Of a stretch of 64,000 bases of DNA, positions 1 through 9,700 are shown piece by piece (the first letter of the stretch is position 1; every line of letters starts with the position of its first letter). Location: assembly GCF_049059935.1 (NCBI RefSeq), contig NZ_JBMGQR010000008.1, positions 37,429-101,428 on the forward strand. The letters run 5' to 3'. The translations under genes were made by a program, and so were the position numbers. The notes beneath the pieces were generated by a model. It was not told the origin of the DNA, ran no database searches, and saw only the letters and a list, made by a program, of their open reading frames with translations. Origin of the DNA: JAURVT01 sp049059935. Its GTDB lineage: Bacteria; Actinomycetota; Actinomycetes; Propionibacteriales; Nocardioidaceae.

Positions 1-1094
1 CCCGCCTTGTCGTCGACGTCGACCGCGATGTGGTACCGGGTGCGGGTGTCGCCCATCGGCAGGATCGCGGAGTCGGCGTGCACCGACTCGCCCGCGCCGC
101 GGACGTCGACCAGGCGGTTGCGCGCAGCGGTGACGACGTCGCCCAGGACGGCGCTGGCCGTGGGGGCGCCACCGGCGCCGGGCCCGTAGAACATCAGGCG
201 TCCGGCGGACTGGCTCTCGACGAACACCGCGTTGTAGGCCTCGCGGACGCTGGCCAGCGGGTGGTCGAGCGGGATCATCGCCGGGTGCACGCGGGCCGAG
301 ACCGCCGAGCCCTCGGGGGTGTCGTGGCGCTCGCAGATCGCCAGCAGCTTGACGACGCAGCCCATCTCGCGGGCCGAGCGGACGTCGGCGGCGGTGACGT
401 CGCTGATGCCCTCGCGGTGCACGTCGGAGATGGTGACGCGGGTGTGGAACGCGAGCGTGGCCAGGATCGCGGCCTTGGACGCGGCGTCGAACCCCTCGAC
501 GTCGGCGGTGGGGTCGGCCTCGGCGTACCCGAGCTCCTGCGCGCGGCCGATTGCCTCGTCGAAGCCCTGGCCGGTGGTGGTCATCGCGTCGAGCACGTAG
601 TTCGTGGTGCCGTTGACGATGCCGAGGACCCGGCGCACGCGGTCGCCGGCGAGCGACTCCTGCAGCGGCCGGACGATCGGGATGGCGCCGGCGACGGCGG
701 CCTCGAGGTACAGGTCGCGGTCGGCCTTGGCGGCCGCCTCGAACAGGGTGGCTCCGTCCTCGGCGAGCAGCGTCTTGTTGGCGGTGACCACCGAGGCGCC
801 CGACTCGAGCGCCGCGAGGATCAGCTCGCGCGCGGGCTCGATGCCGCCGATGACCTCGACGACGACGTCGACGTCGCCGCGCGTGACGAGCCCGAGGGCG
901 TCGGTGGTGACCAGCGACGGGTCGAGGTCGACGTCCCGGTGCCGGTCGAGGCGGCGGACGGCCACCCCGACGAGCTCGAGACGGGCGCCGACGCGGCGCG
1001 CGAGCTCGTCGGCGTCACCGGTGAGGAGCCGGGCGACCTCGGTCCCGACCACGCCGCACCCGAGCAGCGCGACCCGCAGGGTGCGCGCGCTCAT
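1..1094 (-). CDS. hom: Homoserine dehydrogenase, 3' end beyond window
   Basis: Reduces aspartate semialdehyde to homoserine with NAD(P)H, the branch step to threonine and methionine in the cytosol. The open frame runs off the window start, leaving 364 visible codons and no stop. Residues 12-17 (GCGVVG) form the Rossmann dinucleotide loop. NGTTNY at 161-166 and the segment GYAEADPTADVEGFD at 189-203, followed by DAASK (Lys207), are the family's catalytic and substrate-binding signatures. Start is the ATG at 1094. It is the last visible gene of the minus-strand series argS-lysA-anchor protein-hom, grouping the lysine and threonine branches of the aspartate pathway; thrC/thrB would be expected next, outside the window. 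Identification is certain; only the C-terminal (ACT) part is unseen. Confidence 0.96.
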   Translation of the reverse strand, partial: MSARTLRVALLGCGVVGTEVARLLTGDADELARRVGARLELVGVAVRRLDRHRDVDLDPSLVTTDALGLVTRGDVDVVVEVIGGIEPARELILAALESGASVVTANKTLLAEDGATLFEAAAKADRDLYLEAAVAGAIPIVRPLQESLAGDRVRRVLGIVNGTTNYVLDAMTTTGQGFDEAIGRAQELGYAEADPTADVEGFDAASKAAILATLAFHTRVTISDVHREGISDVTAADVRSAREMGCVVKLLAICERHDTPEGSAVSARVHPAMIPLDHPLASVREAYNAVFVESQSAGRLMFYGPGAGGAPTASAVLGDVVTAARNRLVDVRGAGESVHADSAILPMGDTRTRYHIAVDVDDKA

Positions 1095-1182
1095 CGTCTC
1101 GTCCTGTCGTCCACCGGCACAGGGTATCGGCGCGGTCCGTCGAGCCGGGCAGGGCCTGCCTGCCGTCTCGCGGGCCGAGCAC

Positions 1183-2781
1183 TCAGTCCGGGACCGTCTC
1201 GTTGCGTCCCCACATGACGACCCACATGCCGCCGGTCAGCAGACCGAGGCCGAGGAGCAGGAACGGCAGGTCCAGGGTGCCGGCGCCGGTGTTGGGCAGG
1301 TTGGGACCGCCCTGCGGGTTGCCGACCGGCGTGACGGGCACGGCCGCGTCCTCACCGAGGGTGTTGGCGCCCACCTGCGCCTGGGCGAGGTTGAGCACGA
1401 TGCCGGGCTCGTCGGTGGCCGCGGCGCCGCCGGGCACCGGGAGGGCCGCGCCGCCGGCTGCCTTGAGCAACGTCGCCTTGAGCGCGGTCTCGCGGAAGAC
1501 GCCGTCGGCCGGCGAGTCCTGCACGTTGAGCTGCAGCGACACGACCTGGTCGAGCGCGGCGAGCTGGTCGGTGAGCGGCGCCAGGCTGGTGGTGAGCTGC
1601 TTGGCGCCCGCCGAGATGGCCTCGGAGAGCGGGTCGGTGATCAGCTTGAGCGAGCCCGCGGCCTGCGCACCGGTGAGGGTGATGGGCGCGGCGTTGCCGA
1701 TCGTCACCTCGACGCCGGCCTGGCCGAGCTGCGTGGTGATCTGGTCCAGCGCCTCGTCGAGCGAGTCGCTCAGCAGGGTGGGCAGGTCGGCCAGGGCCTG
1801 GGCCAGGATCGGCACGAGGTCGGTGTTGGGCGGCTGGTCGTTGATCGCCTTGCCGGTGGCCTTCTCGACCAGGGCGGCGAGGTCGACGGTGACGGTGCCC
1901 TTGCGCAGGTCGATCGCGACACCGTTGCCGGTGGCGGTCGTGGTGATCGAGTCGAGGGTCGTGGCGAGGTCGAAGCCGACCGGACGGACCTTGACGGGCG
2001 ACTGGCCCTGCAGCCCGGCGAGCGTGGTGCACAGGTCCTTGGCCGGGCCGGCCGGGACCGCGTCGCAGCTGGTGGTCGAGAACTCACCGGTGGCGACGGT
2101 GTCGAGGATCGTGCGGAGCAGGTCGCCCAGCGCGGGGACGCCGATGGTGGCCTTGGCGGTGGCGAGGTCGTAGTCGCGGCACTGGGCGGGGTCGCCGAGC
2201 GTCGTGCAGGTCTCGGCGAGCTCCTGACCCTTCGTGGCGTCCAGCTGGGCGACGGCGGCGAGCCCCCGCAGCTCGAGGTCGACCTGCAGCTGGTCGGCGA
2301 GCTCGTCGGGCACGCCGTTGGTGCTGAACAGCTTCTCCAGGGACAGCTCCAGCGAGGCCGGGTACTCGTCGCTCTTGGCGGTGTTGACCGCGCCGCTGTC
2401 GGCGACGGCACCGGACGCCGCCCGCGAGGAGGCGCGGGAGGTGGCCTCGGCGTACTGGTTGGCCGCACCGAGCGTGACGAGCTGGTCGAGCGGGATGGTG
2501 AGGCCGCCGGCCTGCGACGGGAGCGCCTGGCCCAGCACGGAGCCGGACAGGTCGTTGGCCGAGACGTCGCGGGCGGTGTCGCCCGAGCGCTCGGCGGTAG
2601 CGCCGTCGAGCTTGGCGACGGTGTCGAAGCTGTTGCCGAACGCGCTGCCGGACAGGAACCGCCCCTCGGCGCGGGACGTGTCGCCGGTCGCGGCGGCCGC
2701 CATGGGGCCGAACGCCGTGACGGACACGGCGGCCAGGCCCACGACGGTGGAACAGGTCAGGACGGCGCGGCGCACACGCAT
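1183..2781 (-). CDS. Choice-of-anchor G family cell-surface protein
   Basis: A 532-residue exported protein. The N-terminus has basic residues, a hydrophobic stretch and an Ala-rich cleavage site near residue 30. The middle is Ala/Leu/Thr-rich without catalytic motifs. The C-terminus has a sortase-type signal: LPNTG at about 495, a hydrophobic helix and a short tail (GRNETVPD). The pattern matches the choice-of-anchor G family, whose function is unknown. The frame opens 8 codons further upstream, but the ATG at 2781 has a GGGAG ribosome site 8-10 bases before it and directly begins the signal peptide, so I chose it. It sits between lysA and hom although its product is a surface protein, so it is probably separately transcribed: a 138-bp gap with a palindrome precedes it. 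Confidence 0.8.
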   Translation of the reverse strand: MRVRRAVLTCSTVVGLAAVSVTAFGPMAAAATGDTSRAEGRFLSGSAFGNSFDTVAKLDGATAERSGDTARDVSANDLSGSVLGQALPSQAGGLTIPLDQLVTLGAANQYAEATSRASSRAASGAVADSGAVNTAKSDEYPASLELSLEKLFSTNGVPDELADQLQVDLELRGLAAVAQLDATKGQELAETCTTLGDPAQCRDYDLATAKATIGVPALGDLLRTILDTVATGEFSTTSCDAVPAGPAKDLCTTLAGLQGQSPVKVRPVGFDLATTLDSITTTATGNGVAIDLRKGTVTVDLAALVEKATGKAINDQPPNTDLVPILAQALADLPTLLSDSLDEALDQITTQLGQAGVEVTIGNAAPITLTGAQAAGSLKLITDPLSEAISAGAKQLTTSLAPLTDQLAALDQVVSLQLNVQDSPADGVFRETALKATLLKAAGGAALPVPGGAAATDEPGIVLNLAQAQVGANTLGEDAAVPVTPVGNPQGGPNLPNTGAGTLDLPFLLLGLGLLTGGMWVVMWGRNETVPD

Positions 2782-2827
2782 GCTCGGGTCTCCCTCTCCC
2801 CGCACGGTGCCCGATGCGCCATGCGGT

Positions 2828-2842
2828 GTAACTGCATGTTAC
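2828..2842. promoter_or_regulatory. Perfect 5-5-5 inverted repeat, possible operator
   Basis: GTAAC and GTTAC flank TGCAT, 47 bases upstream of the anchor-protein start, in the AT-richest part of the lysA-anchor gap (2782-2919). On the minus strand the same segment offers weak -10-like bases (TAACAT). Either an operator or chance; no regulator gene lies beside it. Confidence 0.35.
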
Positions 2843-2919
2843 GCACGAGTATCCCCGGCGTCGAGAGGGTGGACCTCAAGATTTCGCCGCGGGGAGGGGC
2901 GACCTCGTGGTAGTGGACC

Positions 2920-4311
2920 TCAGATCACGTCGAGCCGCATCAGGTCGTCCTCGGTCTCGCGCCGGACGATGAGGCGCGCCTCGCCGTCGCGCACGGCCAC
3001 GACCGCGGCGCGGGGCACGTGGTTGTAGGTGCTCGCGAGCGAGCGGCAGTAGGCGCCGGTGCCCGGCACGGCGATCAGGTCGCCGGCCGCGACGTCGCCG
3101 GGCAGGTACTCGTCCTTGACCACGATGTCGCCCGACTCGCAGTGCTTGCCCACCACGCGGCTGAGCACGGGGGGCGCGTCGGAGCGGCGGGAGGCCAGCG
3201 TGCAGGAGAAGTCGGCGTCGTAGAGCGCGGTGCGGACGTTGTCGCTCATGCCGCCGTCGACGGCGACGTAGCGACGCGAGGCGCCGCCGTCGAGCGCGAC
3301 GGTCTTGGTGGTGCCCACCTCGTAGAGCGTGAACGTGGACGGCCCGGCGATCGCGCGCCCGGGCTCGATCGACAGGTGGGGCACGTCGACGCCGAGGGAC
3401 GCGCACTCGCGTCGGACGATGCCGAGGATGCCCTCGGCCAGCACCGCGGGCGTGGAGGGGTCGTCCTGGGTGGTGTAGGCGATGCCGTAGCCGCCGCCGA
3501 GGTCCATCTCGGGGCAGACGTGGCCGAGCTCGTCGGCGATCCGGGCGTGCAGCGCGAGGACGCGACGGGCCGCCACCTCGAAGCCCGCGGTGTCGAAGAT
3601 CTGCGAGCCGATGTGCGAGTGCAGGCCGCGCACCTCCACCTGCGGCGCCGCGTGCAGGCGCCTGACGGCCTCCATCGCGTCGCCACCGGTGATGGAGAAG
3701 CCGAACTTCTGGTCCTCGTGCGCGGTGGCGATGTACTCGTGGGTGTGGGCCTCGACGCCGGCCGTGACGCGCACGAGCACGCGGGCAGTCACGCCGAGCT
3801 CGGTGGCGACGGCGACGATGCGGTCGATCTCGTCGAAGGAGTCGACGATGATGCGGCCCACCCCGACGTCGAGCGCGCGGGAGATCTCGGCGAGCGACTT
3901 GTTGTTGCCGTGCAGGGCGATGCGCGACGGCGGCACCTCGGCACGCAGCGCGACCGCCAGCTCGCCGCCGGTGCACACGTCGATCGACAGCCCCTCCTCG
4001 GCGACCCAGCGGGCGGTGGCGACGCAGAGGAACGCCTTGCTCGCGTAGTAGACGTCGACCCCCGCGAACGCGTCGCGGAACGCGCGGGCGCGCTGGCGGA
4101 AGTCGTCCTCGTCGACGACGTAGGCGGGCGTGCCGAACTCGTGGGCGATCTTCTCGACCGGCACGCCGGCGACCTCGAGGGACTCCCCCGTCCGCACGAC
4201 GTGGGCGGGCCACAGCTGCTCGACGAGCGTGTTGGGGTCCGACGGCGGCTGCAGCCAGGCCGGTCCGCGTCCGGACTGCCCGTGCAGGGCGCCGGCCTCG
4301 TGGGCGCGCAC
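2920..4311 (-). CDS. lysA: Diaminopimelate decarboxylase
   Basis: PLP enzyme of fold type III (alanine racemase-like barrel) converting meso-diaminopimelate to L-lysine, the last lysine step. At 463 residues it has the usual actinobacterial length. The PLP lysine is in YYASKA (Lys92); HSHIGSQ, EPGRAI and the dimer-donated HCESGD motif follow. The open frame extends far upstream, but that extension is the shadow of argS. The GTG at 4311 gives the family N-terminus (VRAHEAGALHG) and lies 2 bp after the argS stop, so the two are translationally coupled. The order argS-lysA-hom is also found in mycobacteria. Confidence 0.95.
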   Translation of the reverse strand: MRAHEAGALHGQSGRGPAWLQPPSDPNTLVEQLWPAHVVRTGESLEVAGVPVEKIAHEFGTPAYVVDEDDFRQRARAFRDAFAGVDVYYASKAFLCVATARWVAEEGLSIDVCTGGELAVALRAEVPPSRIALHGNNKSLAEISRALDVGVGRIIVDSFDEIDRIVAVATELGVTARVLVRVTAGVEAHTHEYIATAHEDQKFGFSITGGDAMEAVRRLHAAPQVEVRGLHSHIGSQIFDTAGFEVAARRVLALHARIADELGHVCPEMDLGGGYGIAYTTQDDPSTPAVLAEGILGIVRRECASLGVDVPHLSIEPGRAIAGPSTFTLYEVGTTKTVALDGGASRRYVAVDGGMSDNVRTALYDADFSCTLASRRSDAPPVLSRVVGKHCESGDIVVKDEYLPGDVAAGDLIAVPGTGAYCRSLASTYNHVPRAAVVAVRDGEARLIVRRETEDDLMRLDVI

Positions 4312-4313
4312 CC

Positions 4314-5978
4314 CTACATCCGCTCCGGCGCCGAGACGCCGAGGAGGTCGAGGCCGTTGGCCAGGACGGTGCGGGTGGCCGAGACCAGGACGAGCCGCGC
4401 CCGGTGCAGGTCGCCGGGCTCCTCGTCGCCCTGCGGCAGCACCCGACAGGCGTCGTAGAACTTGTGGAACAGCGACGCGGTGTCCTCGAGGTACCGCGCG
4501 ACGCGGTGCGGCTCGCGCAGCTCGGCGGCCCGGGCGACGACGCGCGGGAACTCCGCGAGCGAGCGCAGCAGCGCACCCTCCTGCTCGGTGGAGAGCGCAC
4601 CGGGGTCGAACGCGTCGAGGTCGACGACGACGCCGAGGTCGGCGGCGTTGCGCCCGATCGAGGCCATCCGCGCGTGGGCGTACTGGACGTAGAACACCGG
4701 GTTGTCGCTCGCCTGGCGCGTGATCTCCTCGACGTCGAGCGTCAGCGGGGAGTCGGCCGGGTACCGGGCGAGGGTGTAGCGCAGCGAGTCGACGCCGATG
4801 AGGTCGACGAGCTCGGTGAGCGTGACGATGGTGCCGGCCCGCTTGGACAGCTTGAGCTCGACGCCGCCCTGCATGATCTTGACCAGCTGGCCGATGAGGA
4901 CCTCGAGGTTGCGGCCGGGCTCGTCGCCGGCGCAGGCCGCCATCGACGACAGCCGTCCGACGTAGCCGTGGTGGTCGGCGCCCAGAAGGTAGATGCAGCG
5001 GTCGAAGCCGCGCTCGCGCTTGTCGACGTAGTAGGCGGCGTCCGACGCGAAGTACGTGAGCTCGCCGTTGCTGCGGCGCAGCACGCGGTCCTTGTCGTCG
5101 CCGAACGTCGTGGTGCGCATCCACAGGGCACCGTCGTCGGTGTAGAGGTGACCCTGCTTCTCCAGCACCTCCAGCGCGTGGTCGACGGCGCCGGAGTCGT
5201 GCAGGCTCCGCTCGGAGAACCAGACGTCGAAGTGGGTGCGGAACGTGGCGAGCGCCTCCTGCTGCGACGCGAGCTGCAGCGCGTAGCCCGCCTCGCGGAA
5301 CGCCACCTGCTGCTCGTCGTCGGGCAGGTCGGTGATCGACGGGTCGTCGCGGACGACCTGCGCGGCGAGGTCGTCGACGTAGCCGCCCCGATAGCCGTCC
5401 TCGGGCACCTCGCGCCCGTGCGCACGCGCCATCAGGGAGGCACCGAACTTGTCCATCTGGTTGCCGCGGTCGTTGATGTAGAACTCGCGGCTGACGTCGG
5501 CCCCGGCCGCCTGGAGCACCCGGGCGATGGCGTCGCCGACGACGGCCCAGCGGGTGTGGCCCAGGTGCAGGGGACCGGTGGGGTTGGCGGAGATGAACTC
5601 GACGTCCACCTTCTCCTCGGCCAGGGTGTCGCCGCGGCCGTAGGCCTCGGCGGCGCGGACGACCTGCGCGGCGACCTCGCCCTGCGCCCCGGCCTCGACC
5701 CGGATGTTGAGGAAGCCGGGACCGGCGATCTCCGCGCTCGCGACGCCCTCGACCTCGGCCAGGCGGGTGGCGATGCGCTGGGCCAGCTCGCGCGGGTCGG
5801 CACCGGCCTTCTTGCCCAGCTGGAGCGCCACGTTGGTGGCGTAGTCGCCGTGCTCGCGCACCTTGGGGCGCTCGACGACGACCCGCGTCGGCACACCGTC
5901 GGGAAGGGTCAACGAACCGTCGGCCACGAGGGCGTCGAGGACCGCGACGACGGCCTCGGAGAGCTGCTGGGGAGTCAC
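4314..5978 (-). CDS. argS: Arginine-tRNA ligase
   Basis: Class I aminoacyl-tRNA synthetase charging tRNA-Arg. The 554 residues contain an N-terminal additional domain, SANPTGPLHLGH (residues 130-141, the HIGH box), a KMSKR-type loop LKLSKRAGT, and the C-terminal DALR anticodon-binding domain ending in ERM. The GTG start overlaps the stop of the receiver gene by 4 bp (GTGA). lysA follows after 2 bp. A tRNA-Arg gene lies about 470 bp upstream on the other strand. Confidence 0.97.
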   Translation of the reverse strand: MTPQQLSEAVVAVLDALVADGSLTLPDGVPTRVVVERPKVREHGDYATNVALQLGKKAGADPRELAQRIATRLAEVEGVASAEIAGPGFLNIRVEAGAQGEVAAQVVRAAEAYGRGDTLAEEKVDVEFISANPTGPLHLGHTRWAVVGDAIARVLQAAGADVSREFYINDRGNQMDKFGASLMARAHGREVPEDGYRGGYVDDLAAQVVRDDPSITDLPDDEQQVAFREAGYALQLASQQEALATFRTHFDVWFSERSLHDSGAVDHALEVLEKQGHLYTDDGALWMRTTTFGDDKDRVLRRSNGELTYFASDAAYYVDKRERGFDRCIYLLGADHHGYVGRLSSMAACAGDEPGRNLEVLIGQLVKIMQGGVELKLSKRAGTIVTLTELVDLIGVDSLRYTLARYPADSPLTLDVEEITRQASDNPVFYVQYAHARMASIGRNAADLGVVVDLDAFDPGALSTEQEGALLRSLAEFPRVVARAAELREPHRVARYLEDTASLFHKFYDACRVLPQGDEEPGDLHRARLVLVSATRTVLANGLDLLGVSAPERM

Positions 5979-6385
5979 CCGTCCAGCGTATCGGTCGGCC
6001 CGGACGCCGCGACGCGCCGGACGGTCTCCACCAGCTCGTCGGGGTCGAAGGGCTTGACGACGTATGCGTCGACCCCCGCGTCCCAGCCGCGCTTGATGTC
6101 GGCGGCCTGCGCCTGCGTGGAGACCATGACGATCGGCGTGCGACCGACCTCGGGGTCGGCCCGCAGCGCCGCCACGGTCGCGAACCCGTCCAGGCGCGGC
6201 ATCACGACGTCGATGGTGATGACGTCGGGACGCACGCGGTGGACGACGTCGAGGCAGTCCTGCCCGTCGACGGCCTCGACGACCTCGAAGCCCTCGAGCT
6301 CGAGGTTCGTGCGGATCAGCATCCGGATCGAGGCGGTGTCGTCGACGACGAGGACGAGAGGTCCGTCGGGGGGTGCGGTGGCCAC
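5975..6385 (-). CDS. Single-domain response regulator (receiver only)
   Basis: A 136-residue CheY-like receiver with no output domain. The acidic pair is Asp15-Asp16 (VVDDTAS), the phosphoacceptor is Asp59 (ITIDVVMP), followed by VMVSTQAQ (switch Ser) and YVVKPFD (conserved Lys). A GTG start at 6385 begins VATAPPDG; the much longer open frame reads back through the tRNA and is not coding. No cognate kinase is adjacent. It is coupled to argS through a 4-bp overlap. An orphan receiver could signal by protein contact or be an adapter for the PdtaS-type kinase 14 kb away, which is speculation. Confidence 0.85.
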   Translation of the reverse strand: MATAPPDGPLVLVVDDTASIRMLIRTNLELEGFEVVEAVDGQDCLDVVHRVRPDVITIDVVMPRLDGFATVAALRADPEVGRTPIVMVSTQAQAADIKRGWDAGVDAYVVKPFDPDELVETVRRVAASGPTDTLDG

Positions 6386-6453
6386 CCCGTGAAGATAGTG
6401 CCCGTCGGGAGCAGCGCGCCCGCCGTGGGATACGGTTGGCGACGCCCCACCGA

Positions 6454-6528
6454 GCCCCCGTAGCTCAGGGGATAGAGCACCGCCCTCCGGAGGCGGGAGC
6501 GTAGGTTCGAATCCTACCGGGGGCACCA
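6454..6528 (+). tRNA. tRNA-Arg (anticodon CCG), CCA encoded
   Basis: Full cloverleaf by eye: acceptor GCCCCCG (6454-6460) pairs with CGGGGGC (6518-6524). The D arm is 6463-6478. The anticodon arm is 6480-6496 with loop CTCCGGA, giving anticodon CCG at 6487-6489. The T arm is 6501-6517 with TTCGAAT. A 6525 is the discriminator and CCA is encoded at 6526-6528. It decodes CGG, a common Arg codon at this GC content. Confidence 0.97.
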
Positions 6529-6708
6529 CCTGTCCTTCTCGGGACGCGCTGTCCGGAGTGTCCACTCCGCGGGTTCCATCCCGGTCGGAGCGGTATCGGG
6601 TGATGCGCCTCACCTGCTGCGATGCGGAATGGAATGGTCGCGGCGCGGGGTCTAGTCTTGTTCCACACCCCACCCACCCGCGTGCCGGCGGAGTCGGCCA
6701 CGCGGAGA

Positions 6709-9700
6709 ATGATCGAACCGGAAGAGGCGATCGACGCCGTGCCCGAGTCCTCGCACGACAGCTCCCACCCAGACTTCGGCCCCAACGCGTGGCTGGTCGA
6801 AGAGAAGCGCGAGCAGTACGAGTCCGACCCTCGTCAGCTCGACGCGAGCTGGATCGCCTACTTCGAGGGTGACGGTGCCGCCGCGACGACCGCTCCCTCG
6901 GGCAACGGCACCTCCGCGCCCGCCGCCTCGAACGGCGCGTCCGCGAAGTCGGCGCCGTCCACCGCTGAGTCGACGCCCGCCCCCGCCCAGGCGTCGGCCC
7001 CGGTCGCCAAGGCCACCCCGGCCGAGCACCTGCCCGACAGCGCCGGGTCGCCCGAGACGACCTCCACCGACGCCCCGCGCGCGTCGGCCGAGCGCGCCGT
7101 CGCCGAGAGCGCGGCACAGGGCGGCAAGACACCGTCCGCCGCCAAGCCGTCGCCCGTCGAGCAGCCGGCCGCCAAGAGCGACAAGCCCGCCCCGGCGGCG
7201 CCCAAGAAGGCCGCCGCCACCAAGGCACCCGCCGAGGAGGAGGACGACCCCAACGCGGTCGAGAAGGTCAAGCTCCGCGGCGCCTCGGCGCGCACCGCGC
7301 AGAACATGGACGTCAGCCTCACGGTGCCCACCGCCACGAGCGTCCGCTCGGTGCCGGTCAAGCTGCTGATCGACAACCGCATCGTCATCAACAACCACCT
7401 CGCCCGCGCCCGCGGCGGCAAGGTCTCGTTCACCCACATCATCGGGTTCGCGATCGTCCGCGCGCTGCGCGAGCTGCCCGAGATGAACATCGGGTACGAG
7501 GAGGTCGACGGCAAGCCCACGATGCTGCGCCCGGCGCACGTCAACCTCGGGCTCGCGATCGACCTGCCCAAGCCCGACGGCACCCGCCAGCTGCTCGTGC
7601 CGTCGATCAAGCGCGCCGAGACGATGGACTTCGCCGGCTTCTGGAGCGCCTACGAGCAGATGGTCGTCAAGGCGCGCGAGGGCAAGCTCGGCGTCACCGA
7701 CTTCCAGGGCACCACCGTCAGCCTCACCAACCCCGGCACCATCGGCACCAACCACTCGGTGCCGCGCCTGATGTCGGGCCAGGGCGCGATCGTCGGCGTC
7801 GGCTCGATGGACTACCCCTCGGAGTTCCAGGGCGCCTCGGAGCACACCATCGCGCAGATGGCCGTGTCGAAGATGATGACGCTGACCTCCACCTACGACC
7901 ACCGCGTCATCCAGGGCGCGCTGTCGGGCGAGTTCCTCAAGCGCGTCCACGGGCTGCTGCTCGGCGAGGACGGCTTCTACGACGAGATCTTCGAGTCGCT
8001 GAAGATCCCCTACGGCCCCATCCGCTGGGCCCGCGACATCGCCGTCAACCACGACGACGAGGTGCACAAGCAGTCGCGCGTGCTCGAGCTGATCCACGCC
8101 TTCCGCGTGCGCGGCCACCTGATGGCCGACACCAACCCGCTCGACCACTCCCCCCGCACCCACCCCGACCTCGAGACCTCCAGCCACGACCTCACGCTGT
8201 GGGACCTCGAGCGCGAGTTCGCCACGGGCTCCTTCGGCGGCGGTCGCCGGTTCATGAAGCTGCGCGAGATCCTCGGGATCCTGCGCGACTCGTACTCGCG
8301 CACCATCGGCGTCGAGTACATGCACATGCAGGACCCCGCCGAGCGCGAGTGGCTGCAGGAGCGCGTCGAGCAGAAGCACACCAAGCCGCCCCGCGAGGAG
8401 CAGCTGCGCATCCTGCACAAGCTGAACCAGGCCGAGGCGTTCGAGTCGTTCCTGCAGACCAAGTTCGTCGGGCAGAAGCGCTTCAGCCTCGAGGGCGGCG
8501 AGACCACCATCCCGCTGCTCGACGAGATCTGCGAGGCCGCCGCGTCCGCCGGGCTCGACGAGGTCTGCATCGGCATGGCCCACCGCGGCCGCCTGAACGT
8601 CCTGGTCAACATCGCCGGCAAGAACCCCGGCCAGGTGTTCCGCGAGTTCGAGGGCAACATCGACCCCCGCACCATCCAGGGCTCGGGCGACGTCAAGTAC
8701 CACCTGGGCGTCGAGGGCGAGTTCACCTCGGGCAGCGGCGACAAGCTCAAGGTGTCGGTGGCGGCCAACCCGTCGCACCTCGAGACCGTCGACCCCGTGC
8801 TCGAGGGCATCGCCCGCGCCAAGCAGGACATCCTCGACCGCGGCGACGAGTTCCCCGTCCTCCCCGTGCTCGTGCACGGTGACGCGGCCTTCGCCGGGCA
8901 GGGCGTCGTGGCCGAGACGCTCAACCTCTCGCAGCTGCGCGGCTACCGCACCGGCGGCACCATCCACGTCATCGTCAACAACCAGGTCGGGTTCACCACG
9001 TCGCCGTCGGCCTCGCGGTCGTCCACGTACTGCACCGACGTCGCGCGGATGATCCAGGCGCCGATCTTCCACGTCAACGGCGACGACCCCGAGGCTTGCA
9101 TCCGCATCGCGCGCCTCGCCTACGAGTACCGCGAGCAGTTCAACAAGGACGTCGTCATCGACCTCGTCTGCTACCGCCGCCGCGGCCACAACGAGGGCGA
9201 CGACCCCAGCTTCACCCAGCCGCTGATGTACGACGTCATCGAGACCAAGCGCTCGGTGCGCAAGCTGTACACCGAGGCGCTCGTCGGTCGTGGCGACATC
9301 ACGATGGAGGAGGCCGAGGGCGCGCTCAAGGACTACCAGGCGCAGCTGCAGCGGGTCTTCGAGGACGCCGACACCGCCAAGCAGCCGGTGTACCAGACCA
9401 TCCCGGACTACCCCGAGAAGCCGCACGACGAGCTGTCGACGGCGATCACGCCCGAGGTGCTCAAGGCCGTCTCGGACTCGTACACGAACATCCCCGACGG
9501 GTTCGCGGTGCACCCCAAGGTGCTGCCGCAGCTGCAGCGTCGCGCGCAGTCCATCACCGCCGGCCCGATCGACTGGGGCACCGGCGAGATCCTCGCGCTG
9601 GGCTCGCTCGTGCTAGACGGCCGCCCGGTGCGGTTCGCCGGCCAGGACTCGCGTCGCGGCACGTTCTCGCAGCGGTTCGCCACCGTCATCGACCGGCACG

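Noticed and set aside
5975..7228. 417-residue minus-strand protein ending in a receiver
   Set aside because: The upstream part reads through tRNA-Arg and kgd; only the receiver portion is coding.
6652..9513. 953-codon minus-strand frame opposite kgd
   Set aside because: Antisense shadow of kgd; composition is Val/Gly/Arg/Asp-rich with no family features.
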